Shown one piece after another: positions 16,745 to 26,205 of a stretch of DNA of 64,000 nucleotides. The stretch covers positions 4,223,001 through 4,287,000 of the forward strand of contig NZ_CP104467.1 of the NCBI RefSeq assembly GCF_025369935.1. The letters are read 5' to 3'. The notes under the pieces are model-generated. The model was not told the origin of the DNA and searched no databases. It saw nothing but the letters and a program-made list of their open reading frames with translations. The position numbers and the translations under genes were made by a program. Position 1 is the first letter of the stretch, and each line of letters begins with the position of its first letter. Source of the stretch: Paenibacillus andongensis. Its GTDB lineage: Bacteria > Bacillota > Bacilli > Paenibacillales > NBRC-103111.

Positions 16745-17416
16745 ATGTGCAATTATCCAGTTAATAAATCGGTCTCTTTTCCTCATCAAAAATGCCCACC
16801 TACCATAGAAGTAATAGGTATGGGAACCACGTATGCAACTCCCGACAGGGCGTTATTAGTGCTGGGAGCCATAACCGAAGGACCTGTCTTACCTGCTGTC
16901 CAAGCCGAAAACGCTAGAATCGTAACCACTATCATTCAGTCCTTATTAAAACTAAACATCCCTAGGGAAAAGATACAAACATACGATTTTGGAATTGAAA
17001 TGCAGTACGATTATCAAGAAGGGAAGCAAATTTTTCGAGGCTATAAAGTGACCCATCTCTTACAAATCACCAACGATAAAGTGGAACTAACAGGAATTAT
17101 CGTTGACACCGCCGTTTCCAGTGGCGCCAATAACATCACCGACATTAAGTTTACGACTTCAACGCCAGAAATTTACGAGAATCAGGCATTATCGCTTGCC
17201 ATTCGAAACGCCCGTCAAAAGGCTGTGACCATCGCTAATTCACTAGGAGTTACCCTTTTCACAGTCCCGTGTCAAATCCAAGAAATTAAAGGAACCGCCG
17301 AACCTATCCCCTATGCAACCGCCATGCTTTCCAAAAGTACCGTCTCCCCAATCCAACCAGGACAATTAACGATATATGCCAATGTGCGCGTGTGGTATCT
17401 ATACGCTGACCGATAA
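16745..17416 (+). CDS. SIMPL domain (DUF541) protein
   Basis: 223 residues with AAAGGAG eight bases before ATG. SIMPL-domain pattern: IEVIGMGTTYATPDRALL, then a helix with VQAENARIVTTIIQ, IPREKIQTYDFGIEMQYDYQ and the paired strand GYKVTHLLQI; the C-terminal half repeats the fold and ends YANVRVWYLY. Unlike most members it has no signal peptide. Members are homologous to mouse SIMPL and form large ring assemblies in some bacteria; the biochemical role is unknown. It is divergent from the molybdopterin enzyme gene and 100 bases before the cupin gene. Confidence 0.82.
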   Translation: MCNYPVNKSVSFPHQKCPPTIEVIGMGTTYATPDRALLVLGAITEGPVLPAVQAENARIVTTIIQSLLKLNIPREKIQTYDFGIEMQYDYQEGKQIFRGYKVTHLLQITNDKVELTGIIVDTAVSSGANNITDIKFTTSTPEIYENQALSLAIRNARQKAVTIANSLGVTLFTVPCQIQEIKGTAEPIPYATAMLSKSTVSPIQPGQLTIYANVRVWYLYADR

Positions 17417-17519
17417 ATGACTCTTATAGATTCCACAACCTCTCAACTAGATTCAATTCCTCATCTTCAAACTTATAACGATTTTCTATATTTTGAATCT
17501 TAAGGAGGTGCTTAACGAA

Positions 17520-17948
17520 GTGGATAAAAAGCGTACTTGTCGACTCATCCGTTCATCTCGAACTTATCATGGAAAACAAGGGCTTGATTACGCCGAAGCC
17601 ATCTCCAAGGAAAGCGTTGATGCTCAAGGGATCTGTATGCATTTATTAACTATTCCACCAGGAAAAAGAGCGAAGGCTCACCTGCATCAAGATCATGAGA
17701 CAGCCATTTATATGCTGCAAGGAAAATCCGCCATGTGGTATGGTGAGAACCTTGAGCAGCATATGGAATTAGATGCGGGAGACTTTCTTTACATTCCACC
17801 AGGGATGCCACATCTCCCCTATAATCCCAGTGATACGGAGTCCTGCACAGCTCTGATTGCCCGTACGGATCCTAATGAACAGGAGAGTGTCCTCCTTCTT
17901 CCGGAACTCGAAGCCGTGTGGCAGAAGAAACAATTATTAGCAGAATAG
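17520..17948 (+). CDS. Cupin-domain protein
   Basis: 142 residues from GTG 17520, with AAGGAGG 11 bases upstream; an earlier ATG at 17493 would place the site inside the gene. Single cupin barrel with motif 1 as HLHQDHETAIYMLQG (His-x-His then Glu) and motif 2 as DFLYIPPGMPHLPYNP with the terminal His. These three His and one Glu normally bind a metal ion. Substrate unknown. Followed by a strong terminator. Confidence 0.85.
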   Translation: MDKKRTCRLIRSSRTYHGKQGLDYAEAISKESVDAQGICMHLLTIPPGKRAKAHLHQDHETAIYMLQGKSAMWYGENLEQHMELDAGDFLYIPPGMPHLPYNPSDTESCTALIARTDPNEQESVLLLPELEAVWQKKQLLAE

Positions 17949-18002
17949 CGACATGAAGGCAGCAATCAGCAATAAATAAATTTAACGTATTCCATATACT
18001 AA

Positions 18003-18050
18003 AAATAAGGTTGAACACGACTTGTGTCCAGCCTTATTTCCATTTTTTTC
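18003..18050. terminator. Bidirectional terminator between cupin and collagen-like genes
   Basis: AAATAAGG-ACAC type stem pairing with GTGT-CCTTATTT, flanked by A-rich and T-rich runs, serving both convergent genes. Confidence 0.85.
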
Positions 18051-18074
18051 AAATAAATGTTATTAACCACCCTA

Positions 18075-19007
18075 CTATGTTACGGTAATAACCATGGCGG
18101 TTAATCCCCTGCTATTTATTGAAGCATCAGTTATACCGTTAGCTGAACCTATAATTGTAAACGAATAATTATAGGTTCCTGGACCTGGATTATCCACCCA
18201 AGTTAGAGAAGTCGTAACAGCTGCTTGCGGAAAAAAGGGCTGATCCTGATTTTGGATCATTGCAGCATTATCCGATGTAACAGTGTCCCCTTGATTTCTG
18301 GAAATGGAGCTATCCACCGAATAATTTTGAACGACGATAAAATTAATATTCGCAAATGCATCTAATTTGACTACCTGATTAGCTAGCAATGTAATTGGCG
18401 GTAGAATTAACTCTGACGTAGCGTCTCCCGATCCTTGGATAATGATAAATGGAACCGGTACATTGCTTCCTGCGAATCGAACATCGACAATTCCAGAAGG
18501 ACCCGTCATCCCCGTCGGACCCTCGAGACCTTGTATGCCTTGGATTCCTTGATCACCTGTTGGTCCTGTCGCTCCTGTTGCTCCAGCCGGTCCCGCGGGA
18601 CCTTCTTCTCCTTGTGGACCTTGTAAACCCTGAAGTCCTACCGGACCTTGTGGACCTGTCGGTCCTTGAACTCCCGCCGGCCCTTGGAGCCCCACCGGTC
18701 CCTGGGGTCCGACAGCGTCATTTGCTTGACTAGCAGCTGTTGCTGCGCTTAATGCACCAGTACTGATCAATTGCACAACGTTTGATGTGATATTATTAAC
18801 GACGCTGGGAGCAAGTTTGTCTAATGTGATGGCCCTCCTAGCTATCTTGGATCCAATAACAGATCTTGGAGAAAGCTCCCTTCTTGTTACCGCCCTACTT
18901 GCTAATCTGTCTGATGTTATTGGCTGTTCAAGCTTCCTAACATCTCTCTTCAAAGCTTGTATATCATTATCTACGCTTGATAACGTTCGTCTTCTAGCCA
19001 ATGCCAT
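18075..19007 (-). CDS. Collagen-like repeat surface protein (spore or cell surface fibre)
   Basis: 310 residues. Seen order: basic N-terminus with a short heptad region; fibre-like repeats around 33-70 of the type [14 protein letters not shown] / [14 protein letters not shown], as found in trimeric tail-fibre stalks; 24 uninterrupted Gly-X-Y triplets (about 99-171, many GPQ, GPV, GLQ); then a C-terminal beta-rich domain of about 135 residues similar in style to the TNF-like heads of BclA-type exosporium proteins. No signal peptide, as usual for spore-surface collagens made in the mother cell. ATG 19007 is spaced seven bases from GAGG; the ATG just before it is too close. Monocistronic. Confidence 0.85.
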   Translation of the reverse strand: MALARRRTLSSVDNDIQALKRDVRKLEQPITSDRLASRAVTRRELSPRSVIGSKIARRAITLDKLAPSVVNNITSNVVQLISTGALSAATAASQANDAVGPQGPVGLQGPAGVQGPTGPQGPVGLQGLQGPQGEEGPAGPAGATGATGPTGDQGIQGIQGLEGPTGMTGPSGIVDVRFAGSNVPVPFIIIQGSGDATSELILPPITLLANQVVKLDAFANINFIVVQNYSVDSSISRNQGDTVTSDNAAMIQNQDQPFFPQAAVTTSLTWVDNPGPGTYNYSFTIIGSANGITDASINSRGLTAMVITVT

Positions 19008-19110
19008 CATCCTTCCTCATATCCTTCTAGCTATAACAAACTACCCACATTATATGAGGATGGCAATATGACATGGCACGATGATTGTCTTGGTTCATTC
19101 ACCTAAAAGA

Positions 19111-20238
19111 TCAAGTCGTTAATTTCGCATATACACCAAAAAACAGCATCACTTCTCCAATAATCATGTAATTTGGCAAAAGCAAAAACAAATCCACCGT
19201 GAAAAAAATCCCAAGTAACCCTACTAATAACACGAAATGATAGATACCTAGTCTTAGATGTGCGTGTCGATATTTATGGAAAACCAACGTGGTTGAGAAA
19301 AAGTAAAGCAGTACAGATCCAAAAATAAAACTTAGCATAAAAGAATAATTTAATTGTTTCAAAAATAACAATTGGATCGACGCTGCAATCATACACATGG
19401 ATAAATAAATGAATAAATGGCCATATATGATGGTTTGTCCGGCAGTTTCTAATGTCTTATTCACTTTCTTTTCAACGTTGTCAAAATATTGCCACCACAT
19501 AGCAATAATTAATAAAAAAGTCATTGATGCAAATAAAATAGATGGCCACGTCCAGTCACTAGACTGCAAGACTGCAAGTATACTGATTACGGATTCACCT
19601 AAAAGAATGAGTGTAAACAACGAGAACCGTTCTAAAAGATGATGCGTATTTATAGGGCTTTTTACCAAATAGTGTCGACCTATTAACGGGAGCAAGATAT
19701 CTACAATAATTCCCGCATACAAAACGGCATAACGAAACCATGAGTCGAAGAAAAGTGAGCAAGCAGATATTACTAATCCAATCCAAAAGCGACTCCCTAA
19801 ATATCGGGCAGCAGTCTTTCTATGTGATTCTTCTTTTTTATGTACCGAAAGATATTGGATGGCTGTCATCGCTCTTAAACCAATATAGCCTATTAAGAAT
19901 GGAACATAGTATTGGTCAAAATTAACCGATAGACTGGCCGTCATGATGAGTACAAAAAATAATTGTAGAATCAGAAATATTCGGTGAGATAAGATATCTC
20001 GTCCAAACCGGTTCACAAAGAGGGATTGCCCCACCCAAGCCCACCAGATCGGAACAAAGATGAGAACGAATTTGGCTAAGTATTCAACTGGAATGGATCC
20101 ATTTTCGACATTTAATAAAACATGACTAGCCTTCGAAACTGCCGCTACAAAAAGCAGATCATAGAAAAGTTCCAGCCAGGTCACTTTCTTCTCAGCAAAA
20201 GCAGAGTTTTGTTGAGATTCCGATGTGTGTTGATTCAT
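19111..20238 (-). CDS. ltrA: Low temperature requirement A (LtrA) family membrane protein
   Basis: 375 residues with AAGGAG seven bases before ATG. About ten membrane spans. Family signature VTWLELFYDLLFVAAVSKAS near the N-terminus (LELFYDLLFV core) and HHLLERFSLFTLILLGESV in the middle. Named after Listeria LtrA, needed for growth at low temperature; biochemical activity is not known. Stands alone between the collagen-like gene and the NlpC/P60 gene. Confidence 0.88.
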   Translation of the reverse strand: MNQHTSESQQNSAFAEKKVTWLELFYDLLFVAAVSKASHVLLNVENGSIPVEYLAKFVLIFVPIWWAWVGQSLFVNRFGRDILSHRIFLILQLFFVLIMTASLSVNFDQYYVPFLIGYIGLRAMTAIQYLSVHKKEESHRKTAARYLGSRFWIGLVISACSLFFDSWFRYAVLYAGIIVDILLPLIGRHYLVKSPINTHHLLERFSLFTLILLGESVISILAVLQSSDWTWPSILFASMTFLLIIAMWWQYFDNVEKKVNKTLETAGQTIIYGHLFIYLSMCMIAASIQLLFLKQLNYSFMLSFIFGSVLLYFFSTTLVFHKYRHAHLRLGIYHFVLLVGLLGIFFTVDLFLLLPNYMIIGEVMLFFGVYAKLTT

Positions 20239-20432
20239 CCTTATGCTCCTTAAGTTTAGATGTGATTAATAAAATGCTATCCACATTTTAGCATATCGAC
20301 TTATTAAATTAATAAGATTTTCTGGTGTTACTTTTCGAGTGATAAATACCCACAAATTGGAAAGCAACAAACACGCTTGCAGCTGCGTCTATATTTTATC
20401 AAAAGAAAACTTAGTAAGGGTGTATAAACAAC

Positions 20433-21470
20433 ATGAAGATTAGAACCGGTTTCCTTTACGGGGCCAAATTTACACTGCTAACCATGATGATGCTCCGTGC
20501 AGCGTCGGCACATGCTGAAGTGAATCTGCCACCTTCTGTACTTCTCGACGGGCATCCGCTGACCTTTCAGACTCCTCCCGTGATCGAAAACGGCTATAGC
20601 CTCGTTCCGATGCGTCCCATTTTTGAAGCTGAGGGTGCAAAAGTTTCTTGGGATGAAAGCACACGAACGGTTACTGCCATTAAAGATAACGTCGTCCTTA
20701 CATACCGAATCGGAGAAACAGTCGCTTATAAAAACCAAGAAAAGCTGGATATGCCCGTGTCAGGCAAAATTATCGACGGGTTTACCATGGTTCCAGTACG
20801 ATTTATTAGCGAAGCATTAGGCAATCTTGTGAAATGGCATGAATATTCCCGTTCAATTACCATTTCATCCGCTCATGACTATGAAACCACGATCGAATAC
20901 GGCGTCAACCTGCGTGACTCTCCAGCAAAAAATACGGATACCCAAGTGCTCCGAATTCTTCCGAAAAACGAGAGAATCCACGTGATCCGAGAAATCGACG
21001 CAAATTGGTTGGAGGTGCAGACCAAAGACAATTCAATTGGTTTCATCTCGGCTGCACCGATGTATACCGATTACGCAAGTCCGGCTGTAGCCGAAAAGCA
21101 AGCCGATGAGTTGATCGCTTTCGGATCCAAATTCTTGGGAACACCTTACGAATTCGGTGCCGCTTCCGGCCAAACCAATACGTTCGATTGCTCATCATTT
21201 GTCCGATATGTTTTTAAACAAGTCCTGTCCATCGATCTTCCGCGTGTCTCCTACGACCAAGCCCAGAAAGGGAAAGAAATCGGAATCGACCAAATACGCA
21301 AAGGCGATCTGCTGTTCTTCAGCGCTCGGGGGCTCGATATCGGCCACGTAGGCATCTATGCGGGTGATGGGAAAATCCTTCAAACTTATTCGAAAGAGCT
21401 CGGCGTTCACATCACAGATTTCGATGAAAAATGGAAAAAGCGTTTTGTTACGGCCAGGAGATTATTCTAA
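20433..21470 (+). CDS. Secreted NlpC/P60 endopeptidase with copper-amine-oxidase N-terminal-type domain and SH3
   Basis: 345 residues. Signal peptide to about residue 28 (AHA|E). Residues 33-145 form a copper amine oxidase N-domain-like unit with two LVPMRPIFEAEGAKVSWD / MVPVRFISEALGNLVKWH type repeats, a wall-associated module very common in Paenibacillaceae. Residues about 150-210 are an SH3b-like domain (GVNLRDSPAKNTDTQVLRIL). The NlpC/P60 domain has the catalytic Cys253 in FDCSSFV and His305 in HVGIYAG. Cleaves gamma-D-glutamyl-meso-diaminopimelate links in peptidoglycan. A strong terminator follows. Confidence 0.92.
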   Translation: MKIRTGFLYGAKFTLLTMMMLRAASAHAEVNLPPSVLLDGHPLTFQTPPVIENGYSLVPMRPIFEAEGAKVSWDESTRTVTAIKDNVVLTYRIGETVAYKNQEKLDMPVSGKIIDGFTMVPVRFISEALGNLVKWHEYSRSITISSAHDYETTIEYGVNLRDSPAKNTDTQVLRILPKNERIHVIREIDANWLEVQTKDNSIGFISAAPMYTDYASPAVAEKQADELIAFGSKFLGTPYEFGAASGQTNTFDCSSFVRYVFKQVLSIDLPRVSYDQAQKGKEIGIDQIRKGDLLFFSARGLDIGHVGIYAGDGKILQTYSKELGVHITDFDEKWKKRFVTARRLF

Positions 21471-21486
21471 ATGTAGAAGACGAAAA

Positions 21487-21535
21487 TAAGCCTAATTAGT
21501 TCAGCTAGTTCAGAGCTAATTAGGCTTACCTTTTT
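21487..21535. terminator. Bidirectional terminator
   Basis: TAAGCCTAATTAG (21487-21499) pairs perfectly with CTAATTAGGCTTA (21516-21528), followed by CCTTTTTC. Serves the NlpC/P60 gene and the convergent methyltransferase gene. Confidence 0.9.
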
Positions 21536-21559
21536 CATGAATTCATTTCGGCGTTTGTA

Positions 21560-22210
21560 CTACTTCGGTCCTGAGAAAAGGTTCGATTTCTTTTTCTTGG
21601 CAAAGATCGATTGGTAATCGACCTGCGTGCCCTCCATCGGTAGAACTGAAAAGTATTCAATGTCGAATACTTCACTTATTTTTCTCTGAATATGCTTATC
21701 TTCATAGAAGGCGAAAAACCGCTGAGGTCTATACGTGTCATTCTCCCAAATCCCTTCGCTTTCGAATCCGCCATAAAGGCCCAAGTACAAGATACCATCT
21801 GGCTTCAGCACTCGCTCCATATTGGACAGAACTTGCAGGAAGCTATCCTTAGGTACATGAAGCAGAGCATTCATCGTCCAAATAGCGTCAAACGACTCTG
21901 ACTCCAAATCCAAGGAGTAGAAATCCATAACGAAGGCTTCAAGTCCTTTTTCCCGGCAAATGTTCACCATCTCATCGGATAAATCAACGCATGTGACTTC
22001 GCATCCATGATTTTTCAAATAAATCGCTTGATGGCCAGGACCGCTTCCAAGATCTAAAATCCGTTGCCCACTACCCTTGTCAACTGACTGCAGCCAAGCC
22101 AAAAAACGATCCATCTCCTCTACTTTCCACGACTGAACTGAAACCCCATCCCTTGATCGGGCATGTTGATCATAGCTCAACTTGAGCGTTGCTTTTACCC
22201 CAGGATCCAT
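21560..22210 (-). CDS. Class I SAM-dependent methyltransferase
   Basis: 216 residues, AGGAG nine bases before ATG. SAM-binding motif I is ILDLGSGPGHQAIYL, followed by the acidic end of strand 2 (VTCVDLSDEM), motif II around FDAIWTMNALLHVPK and motif III around LKPDGILYLGLYGG. Typical small-molecule methyltransferase of the Methyltransf_25/11 group; substrate unknown. The downstream terminator is shared with the convergent NlpC/P60 gene. Confidence 0.85.
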   Translation of the reverse strand: MDPGVKATLKLSYDQHARSRDGVSVQSWKVEEMDRFLAWLQSVDKGSGQRILDLGSGPGHQAIYLKNHGCEVTCVDLSDEMVNICREKGLEAFVMDFYSLDLESESFDAIWTMNALLHVPKDSFLQVLSNMERVLKPDGILYLGLYGGFESEGIWENDTYRPQRFFAFYEDKHIQRKISEVFDIEYFSVLPMEGTQVDYQSIFAKKKKSNLFSGPK

Positions 22211-22254
22211 CGGCGTTTTCTCCTATCGAAACGATCGTTATGCAGCTAAATGTC

Positions 22255-22518
22255 TTACTTCACAATGGTTTTTTGAGCTGCGTCCACGAGCAAATCAAAC
22301 CATTCGTCATCTTCTAGCAAATCTTCAACAGCTTCAATATCCTCTTCTTTTCCTGATTCCTGTAAAAAGTTAAGCGCGTAGCTCCAGTCATCTTTACCTC
22401 GATTGCTTTGTAGGGTGATTTCATACGGATGCTCATGGCCTTTCACCTTGAATTGCACTTGCCCGAGGTAGCCTTCTTCTTTGCTGTGTTCCATGCTCGC
22501 TTTTAGAATTTCAATCAT
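22255..22518 (-). CDS. Small acidic protein of unknown function
   Basis: About 87-90 residues, very acidic in the C-terminal half (EDIEAVEDLLEDDEWFDLLVD). AGGATG precedes three possible ATGs; the one at 22518 has the best distance. Its 5' end overlaps the 3' end of the hydrolase gene by about eight bases, so translation is likely coupled. Family not recognised. Confidence 0.65.
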   Translation of the reverse strand: MIEILKASMEHSKEEGYLGQVQFKVKGHEHPYEITLQSNRGKDDWSYALNFLQESGKEEDIEAVEDLLEDDEWFDLLVDAAQKTIVK

Positions 22519-23230
22519 GTTCATCATCCTTTTCTATTCGTTGTAACCAAGTCCAAATCGTGTTCATCGTGGTTTGCATGTTCGTTGTTTCATTCCATAT
22601 ATAGGGATTGTGATCTCTGAAATAATCGGCATGTCCACCTATTAACGGTAACGTATGTCGATGAATAGGAGCATGTTTCATGCGATTCCAGCGGCGCAGT
22701 CCCAAGCGCGTTCTCATCCAGCCCCCCCATGTGCCCAGTCTTGGTACGGGATCATTGAACTTATCCAATTGATTAGCAGCATCCAGATAAAGAACACGAC
22801 TACTTAACGATGGAGGAATTGCACATTTCGGCGATCCGATTTGGACCACGCCATGAATGGAAACCCCCTCTTTCTGAAGGGCATCTGCCGCTAGAATAGA
22901 AGCCACAGCTCCTGCACTATGTCCGATTAGTAACAACTTCTGTCTAGGGACGAGCTTGTCGGTGATCAACTTCAACAAGCTTTTGCCGCCATAATGAGAC
23001 CTTTTCCGATGTGCATTGTTCCATAGATCACTGGTAATTTCTCGAAGCTGCACTTGCTTTCGGCGTGTCCAATCACCATATGGATAGTGGATAACGACTT
23101 GGACAGATGAACCAGCTTGTTCAAAACGTGCTTCCAGTGCCGCGGCGAAAGCATCTAGGAAATTTGGCGCTGTTGCAAAACCAGCAGATACATAAATGAC
23201 GAATTCCTCCGGTTCGGAGTGGATTGTCAT
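22511..23230 (-). CDS. Alpha/beta-hydrolase (lipase-like)
   Basis: About 239 residues from ATG 23230; a TTG nine codons upstream gives 248 but has no ribosome site. Nucleophile elbow GHSAGAVAS with Ser in G-x-S-x-G, preceded by KLLLI; a likely catalytic histidine lies in the GGHADYFRDH segment. No signal peptide, so an intracellular esterase or lipase-like enzyme. Lies just after hrpB (33 bases) and overlaps the acidic small gene, so the three may be one operon. Confidence 0.8.
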   Translation of the reverse strand: MTIHSEPEEFVIYVSAGFATAPNFLDAFAAALEARFEQAGSSVQVVIHYPYGDWTRRKQVQLREITSDLWNNAHRKRSHYGGKSLLKLITDKLVPRQKLLLIGHSAGAVASILAADALQKEGVSIHGVVQIGSPKCAIPPSLSSRVLYLDAANQLDKFNDPVPRLGTWGGWMRTRLGLRRWNRMKHAPIHRHTLPLIGGHADYFRDHNPYIWNETTNMQTTMNTIWTWLQRIEKDDEHD

Positions 23231-23263
23231 GGCTTGCTCAGTTCCCTTCTCGTGCAAATTAGG

Positions 23264-25747
23264 TTAGGAACGCGGTTTAGCTCGATTTGTTGGCATCGCC
23301 GCCATCGGATCATCCGGCCAGTGATGCTTGGGGTATCGGCCTTTGAGATCTTTTTTGACTTCGAAATAAGCATCCCGCCAGAAGCTCGCCAAGTCCTTCG
23401 TCACCTGAACAGGACGCTGAGCTGGCGATAATAAGTGTAAGGTAACCGGCACCCTCCCCTTTGCGATCCGCGGGGTATCGGCCAAACCAAACATTTCTTG
23501 CAAACGAACAGATAAAGTCGGCTCACTGACGCTATAATCAACGGGGATACGGGAACCACTGGGTACCTGAATGTGTGTAGGCGCCCATTCTTCTAACCAT
23601 CGACGCTGCTCCCATGTTAGCATTTCTTCTAATATGCTTGTCAAGTTAAGACGTGCTAATGCCCCTTTGCTTTTTAAACCGTAAAGATGGGGCCCTATCC
23701 AGTCCTCTAAAGTAGCAAGCAAATTGGCTTCTCCCATATCTGGCCATTCTACATCAAATCGATGCAAAAACATAACTCGCTGTTGCAGTTGCCTCGCACT
23801 CCGAGTCCAAGGAAGCAGCTCCAAAAATTCACTTTGAATACCGGAAATCAAAGCTTGCAGCACCAAATCTGGGTTTGGATCCTGCAAGGGGTTTTCTTTG
23901 AGGACAATGGCACCTAACCGAAGACGCTGTCTTGCCTTAACGGAACCTGTTGCCTGTTCCCATAGCACTTCTTGCTCTTTGAGCAAGCGGTCCTCAAAGG
24001 CTTCTAATAGCTCCTCCTCCTGAATCGGGGCAGCCAAATAAATTCGACTCTCCGCTCCGCTATCATCCAGCTCAGCGGCGACGAGATAACGCTCGTTGGA
24101 GAGCGGCTGCAGCTCGGGCAGCACAGCGCCGCGCCCGCTGCTGAGCAGGAACCGACCAGTAGACCGCCGCTGCGCGACGCGGTCGGGATAAGCGAATGCG
24201 AGCAGCAATCCGCTCGCAGATGACCTATTGCTGCTCGGACGGATGCCGAGCTGCTGCATGAGCACTTTGGCTTCCGCCGCGATGCGGCGGCATAAGCCAA
24301 AGTCAACGTCTGCACGCTGCTCGCCCTGCGCAGCGCGCCAGAGCACTTCGATTCGGGTGCGAATATCCGCATCCCTCCCCTCGGCGGCGCGCATGAAATC
24401 GCGCTCGCTCAGCATGACGGCGAGCTCGCACGCCAGCGCGCCGAGCTCAAGCGGAATGGCTTGCAGCACCATGTGCGCAAGCCGCGGGTGCAGCCCCAGC
24501 GACGCTAGGCGTTTGCCGTGCGCGCTGGGGCTCCCGTCCTCGTGCAGCGCGCCCAGCTGCACGAGCAGTTCCCGCGCCTGCTGATACGCAGCAGCAGGCG
24601 GCGGGTCCAGCCAGACCAGCGAAGCTGGGTCTGGCACACCCCAGGCGGCCAGCTCCAGCGCAAGCGGCGCCAGATCCGCTTCGCGGATCTCTGGCGTGCT
24701 GCTTAGCGGGAGCTGCCGCTGCTCAGTCTCGGTCCACAGGCGGTAACACACGCCTGGACCGAGCCGACCGGCACGGCCTCTGCGCTGATCCGCAGAGGCG
24801 ACAGACACTGGCACCGTCGTCAGACGTGTCATGCCAGTGCGTGGCGAAAAGCGGGGCACACGCATGAGCCCGCTGTCGATAACGACCGTGATGCCTTCGA
24901 CGGTCAAGCTTGTCTCGGCAATCGAAGTGGCCAGCACAATCTTCCGGTGCCCTGGCGAACATACTGCCAGCGCCTGATCCTGCGCCTCTTGGGAGAGATT
25001 ACCATACAGGGGTGCGATCTCTATCTCTTTTCCCAATTTAAGCGCAGTAAGGCTGTTAGCAACTCGATGAATTTCAGCTGCTCCCGGGAGAAAAACGAGC
25101 ATGCTGCCTTCATTCATTTGCAAGGCGCGCTGGATGCTTGTTACTACAGCTTGTTCTAATTTGCTCGTAATTTTCGCAGCCAGGTAATGCGTTGCAACCG
25201 GATAAGTTCGTCCTTCACTTTGAATAATCGGCGCATGATCGAGCATGGCGGAAACCGTGTTGGCCTCAATTGTAGCCGACATAATAAGAATTCGCAGATC
25301 CTCACGAAGCAAGGTTTGTGATTGCCTGCTAAGTGCCAACCCCAAATCTGCCTGTAAGCTGCGCTCATGAAATTCATCAAAAATAACAGCCCCCACCCCT
25401 TCCAGGGCCGGATCTGTTTGAAGCATGCGCGTCAGAACACCTTCCGTTATCACTTCAATTCGTGTGTTCGGTCCAACTTTCGTATCATTTTTCACTCGAT
25501 AACCAATGGTCTGCCCAACTTCTTCGCCACGAAGCTTCGACATATAGCGAGCAGCAGCACGAGCTGCCAGTCTTCTCGGCTCAAGCATGAGTACCTTTTG
25601 ATTTTGCAGCCAAGATTCTTGCAGAATGGCAAGCGGAACTTGCGTTGTTTTGCCCGCACCAGGCTGAGCGACCAATATGGCGCATGGATTTGTTCGTAAA
25701 GCTTCTTTCAATTGAGGAAGAACGGTTTCAATCGGTAACGAGTTCAT
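23264..25747 (-). CDS. hrpB: ATP-dependent DEAH-box helicase HrpB
   Basis: 827 residues from ATG 25747, with GGAGTG seven bases upstream; a longer frame to 25810 lacks support. Helicase core: Walker A QPGAGKTT (Lys33), DEFH motif II, SATIEAN motif III, and QRRGRAGRLGPG motif VI. The helicase-associated winged-helix follows, then the HrpB C-terminal domain ending near WPDDPM and a short basic tail. HrpB is an RNA helicase-like protein of unsettled role in bacteria. The middle of the gene (about 24.1-24.9 kb) is visibly richer in G+C and CpG than its neighbours. Confidence 0.93.
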   Translation of the reverse strand: MNSLPIETVLPQLKEALRTNPCAILVAQPGAGKTTQVPLAILQESWLQNQKVLMLEPRRLAARAAARYMSKLRGEEVGQTIGYRVKNDTKVGPNTRIEVITEGVLTRMLQTDPALEGVGAVIFDEFHERSLQADLGLALSRQSQTLLREDLRILIMSATIEANTVSAMLDHAPIIQSEGRTYPVATHYLAAKITSKLEQAVVTSIQRALQMNEGSMLVFLPGAAEIHRVANSLTALKLGKEIEIAPLYGNLSQEAQDQALAVCSPGHRKIVLATSIAETSLTVEGITVVIDSGLMRVPRFSPRTGMTRLTTVPVSVASADQRRGRAGRLGPGVCYRLWTETEQRQLPLSSTPEIREADLAPLALELAAWGVPDPASLVWLDPPPAAAYQQARELLVQLGALHEDGSPSAHGKRLASLGLHPRLAHMVLQAIPLELGALACELAVMLSERDFMRAAEGRDADIRTRIEVLWRAAQGEQRADVDFGLCRRIAAEAKVLMQQLGIRPSSNRSSASGLLLAFAYPDRVAQRRSTGRFLLSSGRGAVLPELQPLSNERYLVAAELDDSGAESRIYLAAPIQEEELLEAFEDRLLKEQEVLWEQATGSVKARQRLRLGAIVLKENPLQDPNPDLVLQALISGIQSEFLELLPWTRSARQLQQRVMFLHRFDVEWPDMGEANLLATLEDWIGPHLYGLKSKGALARLNLTSILEEMLTWEQRRWLEEWAPTHIQVPSGSRIPVDYSVSEPTLSVRLQEMFGLADTPRIAKGRVPVTLHLLSPAQRPVQVTKDLASFWRDAYFEVKKDLKGRYPKHHWPDDPMAAMPTNRAKPRS

Positions 25748-25936
25748 TAGTTTCACTCCGAGGCTTCTGTCAGTCTTATTATCGCTTGCTCCAAAATTAA
25801 TTAATGACATTAATCATTAATGAGGTAAATTTTATAATGTCGATTATTGTTCGGATTTCCTCTTGCAAAACCTGTTACTCATCCATTCAATCGTGTATAC
25901 TAGATTAGAATACGGTCATTAAAGGAGAACTTGAAG

Positions 25937-26191
25937 ATGAATGTACATGAAGCGATATCCAAACATTCGAATGCACAGCACCTACATCTCGTTAGGTTTG
26001 CAGAGCTAGATGCACAGCGTGAGCAAGCAATTGACGCTGCTGTCGATCTGTGCAGAAATGGGCTCCCTTTTAGCGTTGATGCGATTAACGCCGTAACAGC
26101 CCAAATCATCGCCCATGCCAAAGAAGGTATTTCTCCGCTCCGTTCTTATGTAACTGAAGACATGGTGCGTGATTACGTAAACAAAGGTTAA
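25937..26191 (+). CDS. YpbS-like small protein (DUF2533)
   Basis: 84 residues from ATG 25937, with AAGGAG nine bases upstream. The pattern MNVHEAISKHS, LDAQREQAIDAAVDLCRNG and PFSVDAINAVT matches the DUF2533 family, whose B. subtilis member is YpbS. Helical, soluble; function unknown. The 54-residue membrane protein gene follows 14 bases later. Confidence 0.7.
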   Translation: MNVHEAISKHSNAQHLHLVRFAELDAQREQAIDAAVDLCRNGLPFSVDAINAVTAQIIAHAKEGISPLRSYVTEDMVRDYVNKG

Positions 26192-26205
26192 GGAGATAAA
26201 TAGCG

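Noticed and set aside
24004-24584. Long frames on both strands within hrpB
   Set aside because: Explained by the G+C-rich middle of hrpB, which makes stops rare in all frames.
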